DNA from: Yeosuana marina
GTDB lineage: Bacteria; Bacteroidota; Bacteroidia; Flavobacteriales; Flavobacteriaceae
Assembly (NCBI RefSeq): GCF_011762485.1
Contig: NZ_JAAKGI010000002.1
Coordinates: forward strand, 186,001 to 250,000
DNA: 64,000 bases
Reading direction: 5' to 3'
The position numbers were made by a program, and so were the translations under genes. Below are positions 16,610 to 25,607 of this stretch, piece after piece. Below the pieces are notes generated by a model. The model made no database searches. It saw only the letters and a program-made list of their open reading frames with translations, and was not told the origin of the DNA. How positions within the stretch are numbered: position 1 is the stretch's first letter; each line of letters opens with the position of its first letter.

Positions 16610-17872
16610 CTACGAGTTAAATAGAATGTATATAACTCCCACTACAATAACACTTCCAAAAGCAAGCAATACTAATTTACCTGTACGTTTGGAACCTTTG
16701 AAAAAGGCAATTCCCAGTTTGACAATCATATTGCTAATGGTTGCGGTGATAATAACATTGCCTGCCAGTGCGAGTTTCTCATCAATGGAAGCAAATTTTG
16801 ACATACTTATTGTTATCGCATCAGTATCGGCCAGTCCAGCAATTAGGGCCGAATAGTAAAGCCCCCTTTCACCAAAAAAATCATTTGCATAAAAAACAGC
16901 GAATAGGATTAACACATAAATTGCCCCAAATCCTAGGGCATTCCATATATTAAGTGGATTTCCAAGATTGATATCGGTTCTTGGGACATCAGTATCCTTT
17001 TTAATAAATATGAGTGCACTGATTAAACAGATGAGCGTAAGGATGAAAAAAGGAATGGTCAGATAGGTTATTATGTCATTATTAAAAATATATGCCAGCA
17101 CCGCAAGCCTCGGGAACATTATTGCCGAAGCGATAATTATTCCAGCTGCATATTTTTTTGAAAGTTCTGGAGATTCCTTGCTTCGTGATGCATAAATCCA
17201 GGCTACGGCTGTACTTGATATCAATCCGCCTAAAATGGCCGTAAGCAATATACCTTGTTTGGAACCTACGTATTTAACCAAAAAATAGCCTATAAAGTTC
17301 AAAAAGGAAACAATGACAACAATGGAGCCGATTTCAAAAGGATTTAATAAACCTTCTGGCCCATAGTTTTCATTCGGTAAAAAGGGCAGTATCAATAGTG
17401 CAATAATTGTAAATTTAATAAATGCGAAAAGTTCTACCGAGGTGATATTCTTTATAAAAGAGCGAAATGTTGTTTTAAGCGATAATAAAGTCATCACTAC
17501 CACTGCTGTGGCAACAGCCTCTTTATGTAAGTGGTTAGCAACCATTACGCCAAGAATTAAGGTAGCAAATAATGCCAAATTAGTTGTAATACCGGTCATT
17601 AAGTGCTTTTGTACAATTGAGATATGGCTTAATCCCAAAAACAACAAAAAAGTGGCAACTGTAATAATGACAAACCAGGGGGTATACACCTGAGAAAGAT
17701 TACCCAAAATAAATCCTATGATTGCAACAATGGGGAATGTCCGTATTCCCGCAAAACCTTGCTCTTCTTTTAATTTATCGTATTCTCTTTCTAATCCAAG
17801 GATTAAGCCAATGCCCAAGCTAATGATTATACCAAGAATAAAGGGGTTTATATTTTTTAAGGATTCAATCAT
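16610..17872 (-). CDS. MgtC/SapB and DUF4010 domain membrane protein
   Basis: A 420-residue membrane protein with about 12 hydrophobic segments. The N-terminal third reads as an MgtC/SapB domain (LGIGLILGLEREYDKLKEEQGFAGIRTFPIVAIIGF), the rest as DUF4010 (AILGGLISSTAVAWIYASRSKE; GLADTDAITISMSKFAS). MgtC relatives influence Mg2+ and ATP homeostasis and acid survival; the function of the DUF4010 fusion is not established. Its ATG is 2 bases after the phosphofructokinase stop, so it is translationally linked to it. Confidence 0.88.
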   Translation of the reverse strand: MIESLKNINPFILGIIISLGIGLILGLEREYDKLKEEQGFAGIRTFPIVAIIGFILGNLSQVYTPWFVIITVATFLLFLGLSHISIVQKHLMTGITTNLALFATLILGVMVANHLHKEAVATAVVVMTLLSLKTTFRSFIKNITSVELFAFIKFTIIALLILPFLPNENYGPEGLLNPFEIGSIVVIVSFLNFIGYFLVKYVGSKQGILLTAILGGLISSTAVAWIYASRSKESPELSKKYAAGIIIASAIMFPRLAVLAYIFNNDIITYLTIPFFILTLICLISALIFIKKDTDVPRTDINLGNPLNIWNALGFGAIYVLILFAVFYANDFFGERGLYYSALIAGLADTDAITISMSKFASIDEKLALAGNVIITATISNMIVKLGIAFFKGSKRTGKLVLLAFGSVIVVGVIYILFNS

Positions 17873-17874
17873 AT

Positions 17875-18849
17875 TTATTTACTAAATAGCTTTAAAAGTT
17901 CCTGTAATTCTTCTTTTACTTGATGCTGTTTTATCACTTCGTCAAAAGGTGTTAGATTCAATTGATTATTTAAAAACCCGACCATTTTATTTTTAGCTCC
18001 ACTTAATATTCTCTCTACCGCTTCAACTCCCATTCTAATACCCAACACTCTATCGAAAGCAGATGGGTTGCCACCACGTTGCACGTGTCCTAATCTTGCA
18101 ATACGCAAATCGATATTGGCATTGATTTCCCTTATTTTGGATGCAACAAGTTCAGCACCTATTTCATCACCTTCAGAAACCAAGATAAGAAAGGCATCTT
18201 CGCTATTGTAACCCTTGACTTTATCCAATAGGTAAATGAAGTCCTTTCCACTTTCGGGAATAAGAATGGCGTCTGCACCCGTTGACAATCCCGAATGAAT
18301 TGCAATATAGCCAGAATCCCTCCCCATTACCTCCACAATGAATACACGGTTATGCGATTCGGCCGTATCCCGGATTTTATCAATGTTTTCAATGGCCGTG
18401 TTTACTGCGGAATCAAAACCGAGGGTATAATCGGTTCCAGAAATGTCATTGTCAATGGTTCCCGGGATGCCAATAAATGGAAGGTTACATAGTTCTGAAA
18501 AAGCTAATAGCCCCCTAAAAGTACCATCACCACCAATGGCTATCAAGGCATCTATGTTGTTTGTGAGTAAGGTTTGTAACGCTTTATTACGACCTTCCGG
18601 TTCCATAAAACGTTTGCTTCGTGCGGTTTTGAGCATGGTTCCTCCTCTTTGTACTTTTTTTTGCAAATCGTGGGATTTCAATGTTGTGAAATCGCCATCA
18701 ATCAACCCTTCATATCCTTTACGAATTCCCGTTACTTTTATGCCTTTTGCTTCTGCAGTTTTTGCTATTGCGTACAACGCAGCGTTCATCCCAGGGCTAT
18801 CGCCTCCTGATGTAAAAACACCTATATGTTTAATTTCAGTAGTATACAT
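17875..18849 (-). CDS. pfkA: ATP-dependent 6-phosphofructokinase
   Basis: Phosphorylates fructose 6-phosphate in the committed step of glycolysis. The 324-residue protein is full length for the bacterial ATP-PFK family. Motifs: GVFTSGGDSPGMNAAL for ATP, IGGDGTFRGLLAF (the GDGT signature of ATP use), PGTIDNDISGTDYTLGFDSAV with catalytic Asp, and VEVMGRDSGYIAIHSGL for substrate binding. It lies between the FbaB-type aldolase and the MgtC-like gene. A second, housekeeping pfkA is expected elsewhere in a flavobacterial genome, so this is likely the island copy of a glycolytic set. Confidence 0.95.
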   Translation of the reverse strand: MYTTEIKHIGVFTSGGDSPGMNAALYAIAKTAEAKGIKVTGIRKGYEGLIDGDFTTLKSHDLQKKVQRGGTMLKTARSKRFMEPEGRNKALQTLLTNNIDALIAIGGDGTFRGLLAFSELCNLPFIGIPGTIDNDISGTDYTLGFDSAVNTAIENIDKIRDTAESHNRVFIVEVMGRDSGYIAIHSGLSTGADAILIPESGKDFIYLLDKVKGYNSEDAFLILVSEGDEIGAELVASKIREINANIDLRIARLGHVQRGGNPSAFDRVLGIRMGVEAVERILSGAKNKMVGFLNNQLNLTPFDEVIKQHQVKEELQELLKLFSK

Positions 18850-18884
18850 TAAATAATATTTTTTATAAAAATGTTTTTTAATAT

Positions 18885-19946
18885 TTAAGCAATAAAAATT
18901 TTATCATCCAGATACACACTTTGTACTAGGTTGAGTAATTCCAATCCTTCTTTGAATGGTTTCTGAAAGGCTTTCCTACCTAAAATCAAACCAGAACCAC
19001 CGGCTCTTTTATTGATGACGGCAGTTGTTACCGCTTCTGTCAAATCTGATTTGCCTTTGGAACCTCCTCCAGAATTGATCAACCCAATCTTACCCATATA
19101 ACAATTTGCTACTTGTAATCTACACAAGTCAATAGGATGATCTGTGGTCAGTGTTTCATACATGGCATCATCAAATTTGCCGAAACCTATATTCTTAAAC
19201 CCAAAATTGTTTGTTGGAAGTTTCTGTTTGATGATATCTGCCTGAATGGTAACTCCCAAATGATTGGCTTGCCCTGTTAAATCTGCTGATGCGTGAAAAT
19301 CTTCCTTTTCTGTTTTAAAGGCATCATTTCGAAGGTAGCACCATAAAATGGTTGCCATTCCTAAATTGTGGGCTTCTTCAAAAGCTTCAGCTATTTCCTT
19401 TAGTTGTCGGTTACTTTCCTCTGAACCAAAATAAATGGTGGCACCTACGGCAACAGCACCCATATCCCAAGCTGTCTTTACCTTGCCAAATAATGTTTGG
19501 TCATATTTATTGGGATACGTGAGAAGCTCGTTATGGTTGACTTTCACAATGAAGGGTATTTTATGGGCATATTTTCTAGCATTTAGCCCCAAAACGTCAA
19601 ATGTAGACGCCACACCATTGCAGCCTGCTTCAATAGCGAGTTTTATGATGTTCTCTGGGTCAAAGTAGTCTGGATTTTTATAGAATGAAAAGGCTGCACT
19701 ATGTTCAACACCTTGATCAACGGGAAGTATACTTAAATAGCCAGTGCCACCTAGATTTCCGTGGTTGTACAACTGTGCAAGACTCCTTAACACCTGTGGA
19801 TTTCTGTTACTATTTTCAAATACCTTTTCAAAACAGGTCTTGCTAGGGGTTTGCAATTCATCTTTTGTTATTTTTTCACAAACGTGATTTAGGTAAAAAT
19901 CAGCTTTGTTTCCTAGGTTTTGTATTATGTTTTCATATGTACCCAT
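18885..19946 (-). CDS. fbaB: Class I fructose-bisphosphate aldolase, FbaB/DhnA type
   Basis: Schiff-base aldolase of 353 residues, the archaeal/FbaB type. Family marks are [53 protein letters not shown] with the likely catalytic lysine region, [16 protein letters not shown], and [15 protein letters not shown] at the end. It cleaves fructose 1,6-bisphosphate to triose phosphates, the step after phosphofructokinase. Flavobacteria usually rely on a class II enzyme; this class I form needs no metal, which would suit metal stress. It lies 35 bases upstream of pfkA. Confidence 0.93.
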   Translation of the reverse strand: MGTYENIIQNLGNKADFYLNHVCEKITKDELQTPSKTCFEKVFENSNRNPQVLRSLAQLYNHGNLGGTGYLSILPVDQGVEHSAAFSFYKNPDYFDPENIIKLAIEAGCNGVASTFDVLGLNARKYAHKIPFIVKVNHNELLTYPNKYDQTLFGKVKTAWDMGAVAVGATIYFGSEESNRQLKEIAEAFEEAHNLGMATILWCYLRNDAFKTEKEDFHASADLTGQANHLGVTIQADIIKQKLPTNNFGFKNIGFGKFDDAMYETLTTDHPIDLCRLQVANCYMGKIGLINSGGGSKGKSDLTEAVTTAVINKRAGGSGLILGRKAFQKPFKEGLELLNLVQSVYLDDKIFIA

Positions 19947-19975
19947 AATTCGTTATTTATTTTGCTTTACAATAT

Positions 19976-20593
19976 TCATTTTTCATTTTTTACATAGAAG
20001 TATTTTACAATATCCTTCCATAGATAGGTCTCCTTAATATTAACGAACCCAGCTTTTATTAGATTCTGTTTGGTTTTACGGTTAATGTTAGCACCCATGA
20101 TAATTAGTGGTATAAAATTGAACCAGTCCATTAGTGTGCCTAGTACTTTGCCATTACTACGAACATGTTCTAACATAACGAGCTGTCCATCTGGTTTTAG
20201 AACTCTTTTAATTTCTTTTAGTCCCTTAACGGGGTCTGGAACAGAGCAGAATACACAACTGGTAATAACAGTATCGAAGGTATCATCCTCAAAATCCATA
20301 TTTTGCACATCCATTTCTAAAAAATTCACATTTGGTAAGCTCTTCTTGTATTTTGTCATTGCTTTATCGAGCATGTTTTTGCTGAAATCAATAGCTGTTA
20401 AACGTATATCTTTAGAGTATAATGGAAGATTTTTACCAGTACCAACCCCAATTTCAAGGGTCTTACCGTTTACCTGCTGAACAAGTTCTTTTCGCCATTT
20501 ATCAAAACCACTGGTTCCCATTGGCTTTTCAAATGAGTCAAAATATTTTGCTATTCTATTGTAGCGTTTCTTTATTTTTCCCTTTTTGTCCAT
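19976..20593 (-). CDS. SAM-dependent class I methyltransferase
   Basis: A 205-residue Rossmann-type methyltransferase of the UbiE/COQ5-like group. The SAM motif is TLEIGVGTGKNLPLYS; further hallmarks are LTAIDFSKNMLDKA (motif post I), FDTVITSCVFCSVPDP and LKPDGQLVMLEHVRSNG. Substrate is not predictable. It sits between the GAPDH (10 bases) and the aldolase gene (30 bases), so it is inside the glycolytic operon. A quinone, lipid or small-metabolite substrate would all fit the family. Confidence 0.82.
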   Translation of the reverse strand: MDKKGKIKKRYNRIAKYFDSFEKPMGTSGFDKWRKELVQQVNGKTLEIGVGTGKNLPLYSKDIRLTAIDFSKNMLDKAMTKYKKSLPNVNFLEMDVQNMDFEDDTFDTVITSCVFCSVPDPVKGLKEIKRVLKPDGQLVMLEHVRSNGKVLGTLMDWFNFIPLIIMGANINRKTKQNLIKAGFVNIKETYLWKDIVKYFYVKNEK

Positions 20594-20602
20594 TTGTGTT
20601 TT

Positions 20603-21616
20603 TTATGCAATAGATAAGCTTTGATTTGTTTTAAAGATGGATTTTGAACCATCTTTTTCTATTCCCAAAAGTGCACGTATGGCATCGATGGTTTCTGGAA
20701 TGACAATGGCTTGGTTATCGACAACATAGGCATAAAAAAGTTCATTACCCTGCACCTTTAGCATATCTTCCCAAAGAGCTACTTCATACATGTCACCCCA
20801 GGGTCTTCCCATATCCATAAACATCTCCTTGATGGTATTGTTTGAAACGAGCCCTTGGTCATAGCGTATCAGCTTAATTCTGCTAGAAGTTTTAAAGGCG
20901 TTCAGCACTTCTTCTTTGCTTGCTTTTTTCTTTAATTTCACATTCCAGTAGTGCATGTGGCTCAAGGTTTCGGGAACTTTTACTGCGGAAGTGATGACGT
21001 TTAAATCTGGATCCACGCTTTGTGCATCGGGACCTTGGTGGCTGGGAATTTCTTTTTCGGGCAACATGGTGTTCATAATACCTCCTAAATGGCTTTCCCA
21101 AGGGTCGGTTGCCCGGCGCAATAACGTGCCTCTTGCATAATCCAGTAGCCCTGCTCTTTTTAAAGCGCCAAGGGTTCTTAATATCGAAGTAGTATTACAA
21201 GAGACCACTCTAGTAGCATCAAGATTTAAAGCCGTTTCATAATTGATTTCCGCACTAAACGAATGCCCTGTGGTTTCATGTTTTTCGCCACCTTCCACAA
21301 TAAATTTGATACCTTGTTTTTTATAGGTTTCCACATTTTTAGCTGCTATGTTTTTTGGGGTGCAGTCCACTACAAGATCTACTTTTTTCAAAAGGTCTTG
21401 CATACTCCCTTTTACTGTAATGCCAGTATTTTTCATTTCCTTTTCGGCATCTGTGGTGGCTACATAGATATTATAGCCCTTTCTTACGGCATTTTGTATG
21501 CGCCAATCGCTAATAACATCGCAAACCCCCACGAGATTCATGTCGTCTTGTAAATTAATGGCATCGGCAACTCTTTTGCCGATGACTCCGTATCCTACCA
21601 ATCCTATATTTTTCAT
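20603..21616 (-). CDS. Type II (archaeal-type) glyceraldehyde-3-phosphate dehydrogenase
   Basis: A 337-residue enzyme of the archaeal GAPDH family, which oxidises glyceraldehyde 3-phosphate with NAD(P)+. It starts MKNIGLVGYGVIGKRVADAI. The catalytic cysteine is C140 in VVSCNTTSILRTLGALK. Further family segments are DCTPKNIAAKN, WESHLGGIMNTMLPEKEIPSHQGPDAQSV and MHYWNVKLKK. Ordinary bacteria use the unrelated type I enzyme with SCTTNCLAP; this form is common in archaea and rare in bacteria, so it probably arrived by transfer. It shares an operon with aldolase and phosphofructokinase genes. Confidence 0.9.
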   Translation of the reverse strand: MKNIGLVGYGVIGKRVADAINLQDDMNLVGVCDVISDWRIQNAVRKGYNIYVATTDAEKEMKNTGITVKGSMQDLLKKVDLVVDCTPKNIAAKNVETYKKQGIKFIVEGGEKHETTGHSFSAEINYETALNLDATRVVSCNTTSILRTLGALKRAGLLDYARGTLLRRATDPWESHLGGIMNTMLPEKEIPSHQGPDAQSVDPDLNVITSAVKVPETLSHMHYWNVKLKKKASKEEVLNAFKTSSRIKLIRYDQGLVSNNTIKEMFMDMGRPWGDMYEVALWEDMLKVQGNELFYAYVVDNQAIVIPETIDAIRALLGIEKDGSKSIFKTNQSLSIA

Positions 21617-21636
21617 GCGTTTTATTTTATTGATTT

Positions 21637-22995
21637 TTATATTTCTTTTATCTTTTGTTTTTTATTTGCGGTCTCCATTCCCATTGGCATATTGCCGTCG
21701 TCATCTGTATGTGAAATCATAAAAAGGCGTTCTGCGACGAGTATTAAAATAATCCCGATTGCTGCCACAATGAGTACCAATGGATCGCTCAGGTATTTTA
21801 AATAAAGAAATGCAGATAGAACTGCAACATCCATTACAATGGCTATTATTGGGATGATTGGAAGAAAGTCCACTTCTTTTCTTAGGTGACGAAATAGTCC
21901 CCAATGAATTGCAATATCCATAATGAGGTAAAAAATAGCTCCTATTGAAGCAATTCTTGTTAAATTAAACAATATAGTCAGTAAAATGGCTAAAGAGACC
22001 GTGAATATGAGGGCTGGGTTTTTAAAGTTCCCCATTCTTTTTAAAGACGGTACTTGTTTCATATTGCTGAGCATTGCCAATAAGCGAGATGCCGAAAATA
22101 CACTAGCGATGACACCAGACACGGTTGCAATTATAGCAATGAAAATAGTTATCCAAGACCCCCATTCCCCAAAAACAGGTTTTGCGGCTGCCGCTAGGGC
22201 GTAGTCTTTTGCAGCAATAATCTCTGGAATGCTCAAGCCACCTGCTACTGCCAAGGCCAAGGCCACGTAAATGAGGGTGCATATAATTATGGAAATAATA
22301 ATGGAACGCCCAAGGTTTTTATGAGGGTTTTTAATATCCCCTCCCTGATTGGTAATGGTTGTAAATCCTTTATAGGCAAGGATGGCCAACGCCAATGCAG
22401 CCACAAACCCTAACCCCTTAGGTATTGTTTCACCACTTTGTGGGATATAGTTCCCGGTAATATTGGCAAATCCAGAGACTATAAGGCCAGCAATGGCCAG
22501 CAATGCAATCCCTACAACTTTAATTATTGCCGTGAACGTAGCAGTTGCGCCAATAATTTTATTGCCTAAAATATTCACGATATAAGCAGTCACCAAAAGT
22601 AAAATACCCAAAATAGATGAGTAACCAGCAAACCTTTCGGGGAACAATCTAAGCGTGTAGGCTCCAAAAGTGCCCGCCACCAAGCTTTCCGAAACCACCA
22701 TTGACACATACATTAATAAGGAAAAGACACCGGTAATGGTACCTGGACCGTAGGATTTATTCAAAAATTTGACTACACCTCCAGAGGAAGGAAAAGCGTT
22801 TGAGAACTTTACATAGGAATAAGAACTGAAACCCACAACAATGGCACCTGCAATAAAAGAGATTGGAAATAAATCGCCAACCAATTCTGCTATTTGTCCC
22901 ATAAGGACGAATATGCCGGCACCAATCATAACTCCCGTACCAAGTGATACGGAACCTATTAAGGATAGTTTTTGATTATCTCCACTGTTTTTCAT
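21637..22995 (-). CDS. APC-family amino acid permease
   Basis: A 452-residue inner-membrane transporter with about 12 segments. It begins with the family signature SLGTGVMIGAGIFVLMGQIAELVG, then FPSSGGVVKFLNKSYGPG and an ALALAILAYKGFTTITNQGGDIKNP segment around helix 6. I place the start at the ATG at 22993-22995, 20 bases inside the end of the NDH-2 gene; the reading frame extends upstream without support. It is a clear paralogue of the permease at 41751-43049 in the copper block. Substrate unknown. Confidence 0.88.
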   Translation of the reverse strand: MKNSGDNQKLSLIGSVSLGTGVMIGAGIFVLMGQIAELVGDLFPISFIAGAIVVGFSSYSYVKFSNAFPSSGGVVKFLNKSYGPGTITGVFSLLMYVSMVVSESLVAGTFGAYTLRLFPERFAGYSSILGILLLVTAYIVNILGNKIIGATATFTAIIKVVGIALLAIAGLIVSGFANITGNYIPQSGETIPKGLGFVAALALAILAYKGFTTITNQGGDIKNPHKNLGRSIIISIIICTLIYVALALAVAGGLSIPEIIAAKDYALAAAAKPVFGEWGSWITIFIAIIATVSGVIASVFSASRLLAMLSNMKQVPSLKRMGNFKNPALIFTVSLAILLTILFNLTRIASIGAIFYLIMDIAIHWGLFRHLRKEVDFLPIIPIIAIVMDVAVLSAFLYLKYLSDPLVLIVAAIGIILILVAERLFMISHTDDDGNMPMGMETANKKQKIKEI

Positions 22996-24340
22996 TTTTA
23001 ATTGTTTTTTTATTAATGTATGATGAATTTGGTTTAAAATTTCTAATGATAAGCCTATTGCTTTTTTCGTAGGTGAAATAACTAACTGCCCAGTTAAAAC
23101 CAACCATCAACTTATTCCTGAAACCACTTATTGACATTAAATGGACAATAGACCAAAGTAACCAAGCAAGGTAACCCGCAAACTTAAAGTTTCCTAAATC
23201 TGCTACTGCACGTCGTTTTCCCACAGTTGCCAGTGATCCTTTGTCTTTATATTTAAAAGGCGTTAATGGTTTTTTATTAATTAGGTTCATCAATGTCATG
23301 GCAAGATGTTTGCCTTGTTGGATGGCTACTTGGGCAACCTGAGGATGTCCTTTCGGAGTGTCTTTTGAAATCAATGAAGCAATATCTCCTATGGCATATA
23401 TGTTATTATAACCTTCCACCTTTAAATAAGCGTCCGTTTTTAAGCGATTTCCATTTGTTATATGCTCTTTATCAATTCCTCTTGGAAAATGGCCTTTAAC
23501 ACCTGCTGTCCAAATAAGGTTTCTTGCCAAAAGGGTGTTACCACTTTTTGTTTGGACAACCTTACCATTATAATCAATGACCGATTCATTCAATAAAACC
23601 TTAACACCTAGTTTTTTTAAATATTTCAAGGTTTTTAAAGAAGCATTTTTTGACATGGTTCCTAATAGTTCATTGGATGCCTCTACCAAATAAATATGCA
23701 TCAATGAAGCAGGATATTCAGGGTAGTCCTTTGGTAGAATGTATTTACAAAACTCCGCTAAAGATCCGGCCATTTCTACTCCTGCAGGCCCCCCGCCAAC
23801 AATGACAAAATTGGTTAAGGCATCACGGTCCTCATTATTGCAAGTAATTGTCGCCTGTTCCAGATTTTGCAGCATCATATGGCGAATATTAAGGGAATCT
23901 CTAATATCTTTCATCCCCAAACAGTTTCGCTCCACATTTTCAAGGCCAAAAAAATTGGTTTCTGTGCCAGTTGCCAAGACCAAGGAATCATAGGTTAAAC
24001 TACCTTTATCAGTAATAAGGGTATTGGAGGAGGGTTGGATTTCCTCTACATTTGCCAATCGAAAAGACACGTTTTTATACCCACTGATTTGTTTTCTAAA
24101 AGGGAAAGCAATGCTATCGGGCTCAAGGGCACTAGTGGCCACCTGATAAAATAGAGGCTGGAATTGATGAAAGTTATTTTTATCCAACAGCACAACTTGA
24201 ACGTCTTTATTTTTTAATTTTTCAACCAATGCCAAACCTCCAAAACCTCCTCCAATAATTACTATCCGAGGCAGTTTTGAATCTGGTAAACAAATGGAAT
24301 CTGAAATACTACAATGTGTTTTCATGTGGTTTTTTGTCAT
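22976..24340 (-). CDS. ndh: Type II NADH dehydrogenase (NDH-2)
   Basis: Single-subunit, non-pumping NADH:quinone oxidoreductase of 454 residues. The FAD motif IVIIGGGFGGLALVEKL lies near residue 26, then FHQFQPLFYQVATSAL, the NADH motif FVIVGGGPAGVEMAGSLAEF, the quinone-side AIGDIASLI and HPQVAQVAIQQGKHLA. The C-terminal hydrophobic region (YLAWLLWSIVHLMSI) anchors it to the membrane. NDH-2 oxidises NADH without energy conservation and helps balance redox in stress. The 20-base overlap with the following permease gene indicates co-translation. Confidence 0.94.
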   Translation of the reverse strand: MTKNHMKTHCSISDSICLPDSKLPRIVIIGGGFGGLALVEKLKNKDVQVVLLDKNNFHQFQPLFYQVATSALEPDSIAFPFRKQISGYKNVSFRLANVEEIQPSSNTLITDKGSLTYDSLVLATGTETNFFGLENVERNCLGMKDIRDSLNIRHMMLQNLEQATITCNNEDRDALTNFVIVGGGPAGVEMAGSLAEFCKYILPKDYPEYPASLMHIYLVEASNELLGTMSKNASLKTLKYLKKLGVKVLLNESVIDYNGKVVQTKSGNTLLARNLIWTAGVKGHFPRGIDKEHITNGNRLKTDAYLKVEGYNNIYAIGDIASLISKDTPKGHPQVAQVAIQQGKHLAMTLMNLINKKPLTPFKYKDKGSLATVGKRRAVADLGNFKFAGYLAWLLWSIVHLMSISGFRNKLMVGFNWAVSYFTYEKSNRLIIRNFKPNSSYINKKTIKNEKQWR

Positions 24341-24413
24341 ACTACTATTTTTAATACAATGTTGGTTTCAATAGTATTACCCAACATTATTTTTCGAGCA
24401 AACAATACAGTAT

Positions 24414-24890
24414 CTATAGTTGTCTTTTCTCAGTAACATCTTGTTTTCTTACTATCAAGACTGAACAGTTTGCATGTAATGATACGGCCTGCGAAACCGA
24501 TCCGAGCAAAAATCGCGAAAACGCTCCATAGCCATGTGAACCTACCACTATTAAATTGGCCCCATAATTTTCTGATTCATCAAGAATGGCATTTTTTGGT
24601 GAACCTGGGACAACAGTTGTAGTAATGGATAGCTTTGAATTAGCCTTTTTTAATGACTTGGCCGCATCTTTAACGTTTTTTTCAGAGACCTCTTTTGCTA
24701 TAAGTATAGCGTCATTATAAGTACTGGGCAATCCACCCATAGGTACCGACCCCATGGCACTGGCTAAGGAATTATCAAAAATCGATAGGATACGCACTTC
24801 GGTATTAAGTTGAAACGGCATTCTCGCAAGTTCTTCAACAGCCACTTTACTGTATTCTGAACCATCTGTTGCTAACAAAATTTTCATCAT
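24414..24890 (-). CDS. Universal stress protein, single ATP-binding domain
   Basis: A 158-residue UspA-like protein with the ATP-binding pattern G-2x-G-9x-G-S: VVGSHGYGAFSRFLLGSVSQAV. It begins MMKILLATDGSEYSKVAVEELA, with the conserved Asp of the ATP site. The conserved terminal strand CSVLIVRK follows. It is a different subfamily from the tandem USP at 14102-14932. It is 8 bases downstream of a lycopene-cyclase-domain gene. Confidence 0.9.
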   Translation of the reverse strand: MMKILLATDGSEYSKVAVEELARMPFQLNTEVRILSIFDNSLASAMGSVPMGGLPSTYNDAILIAKEVSEKNVKDAAKSLKKANSKLSITTTVVPGSPKNAILDESENYGANLIVVGSHGYGAFSRFLLGSVSQAVSLHANCSVLIVRKQDVTEKRQL

Positions 24891-24898
24891 TTTAAAAT

Positions 24899-25603
24899 TT
24901 AATTATTTTTATTTGACTTTATAAGTTTTCTCCAATATAGGTGCTCATATAATCCTGACCAGAACATTCCAAAAGTGAAGGCAAACATTAATTCTTCAAG
25001 AGGGATTCCTAGTAAAAGAATACGAGTTAGGTTTTTAAAGTTCCAATACAGTTCCACATATTGGGGATAAAACACAAGGATACTTCCAAAATAAATAAAG
25101 TAAAGTATGGTAAACAATATGCCTCCAACAAATACCTTTCCTTTTAAATCTGGTCTACAATAAATGGTTGCTAAACCACCACTAAACAAGCCTATAATGC
25201 CGCAATAAATGTGGTTGAGCGATGTAAAGAGTACCATGATGATGAACATTATTATTGGTACAAAAAGAATATAGTTATGTAATTTATGCCTCTTGTCTTT
25301 CCTGTCTGCATCGTTCATGATCGTATGGTCTCTTTTAAAAATAAGATTGTACAGTATAGTACCGATGCCTCCTATAGCAAAAGAAAATATTAGGCTTTCA
25401 ATATCAAAACCTGTTTTTTCCGCCAAATTAAATAACGAAGGAGGAAACCAATACTCTGGCACAAACAAAGGTTCGGTAAGCCCAAAGGGCATTGTAATCA
25501 AGCTCATTTTGAGCATTATTTTCCTTACCTTTTTTTTAGACAAATATATAATTGCCCAAAGTATAAGAATAATCAAGGACCATATCAACCAAACGTATTG
25601 CAT
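24899..25603 (-). CDS. Lycopene cyclase domain membrane protein
   Basis: A 234-residue membrane protein with about seven segments. It contains the two carotenoid cyclase-like repeats: MPFGLTEPLFVPEYWFPPSL and GIPLEELMFAFTFGMFWSGLYEH, including the PxE(E) motif of CarR/CrtYcd-type lycopene cyclases. No carotenoid biosynthesis gene (phytoene synthase or desaturase) occurs in the window, so lycopene may not be the substrate; a different isoprenoid or a structural role is possible. It lies between an AlbA_2 membrane protein (4 bases) and a USP. Confidence 0.72.
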   Translation of the reverse strand: MQYVWLIWSLIILILWAIIYLSKKKVRKIMLKMSLITMPFGLTEPLFVPEYWFPPSLFNLAEKTGFDIESLIFSFAIGGIGTILYNLIFKRDHTIMNDADRKDKRHKLHNYILFVPIIMFIIMVLFTSLNHIYCGIIGLFSGGLATIYCRPDLKGKVFVGGILFTILYFIYFGSILVFYPQYVELYWNFKNLTRILLLGIPLEELMFAFTFGMFWSGLYEHLYWRKLIKSNKNN

Positions 25604-25607
25604 AACC

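Noticed and set aside
22996..23103. Upstream extension of the APC permease
   Set aside because: It overlaps the C-terminal coding part of NDH-2 and adds 36 unrelated residues before a normal permease start.
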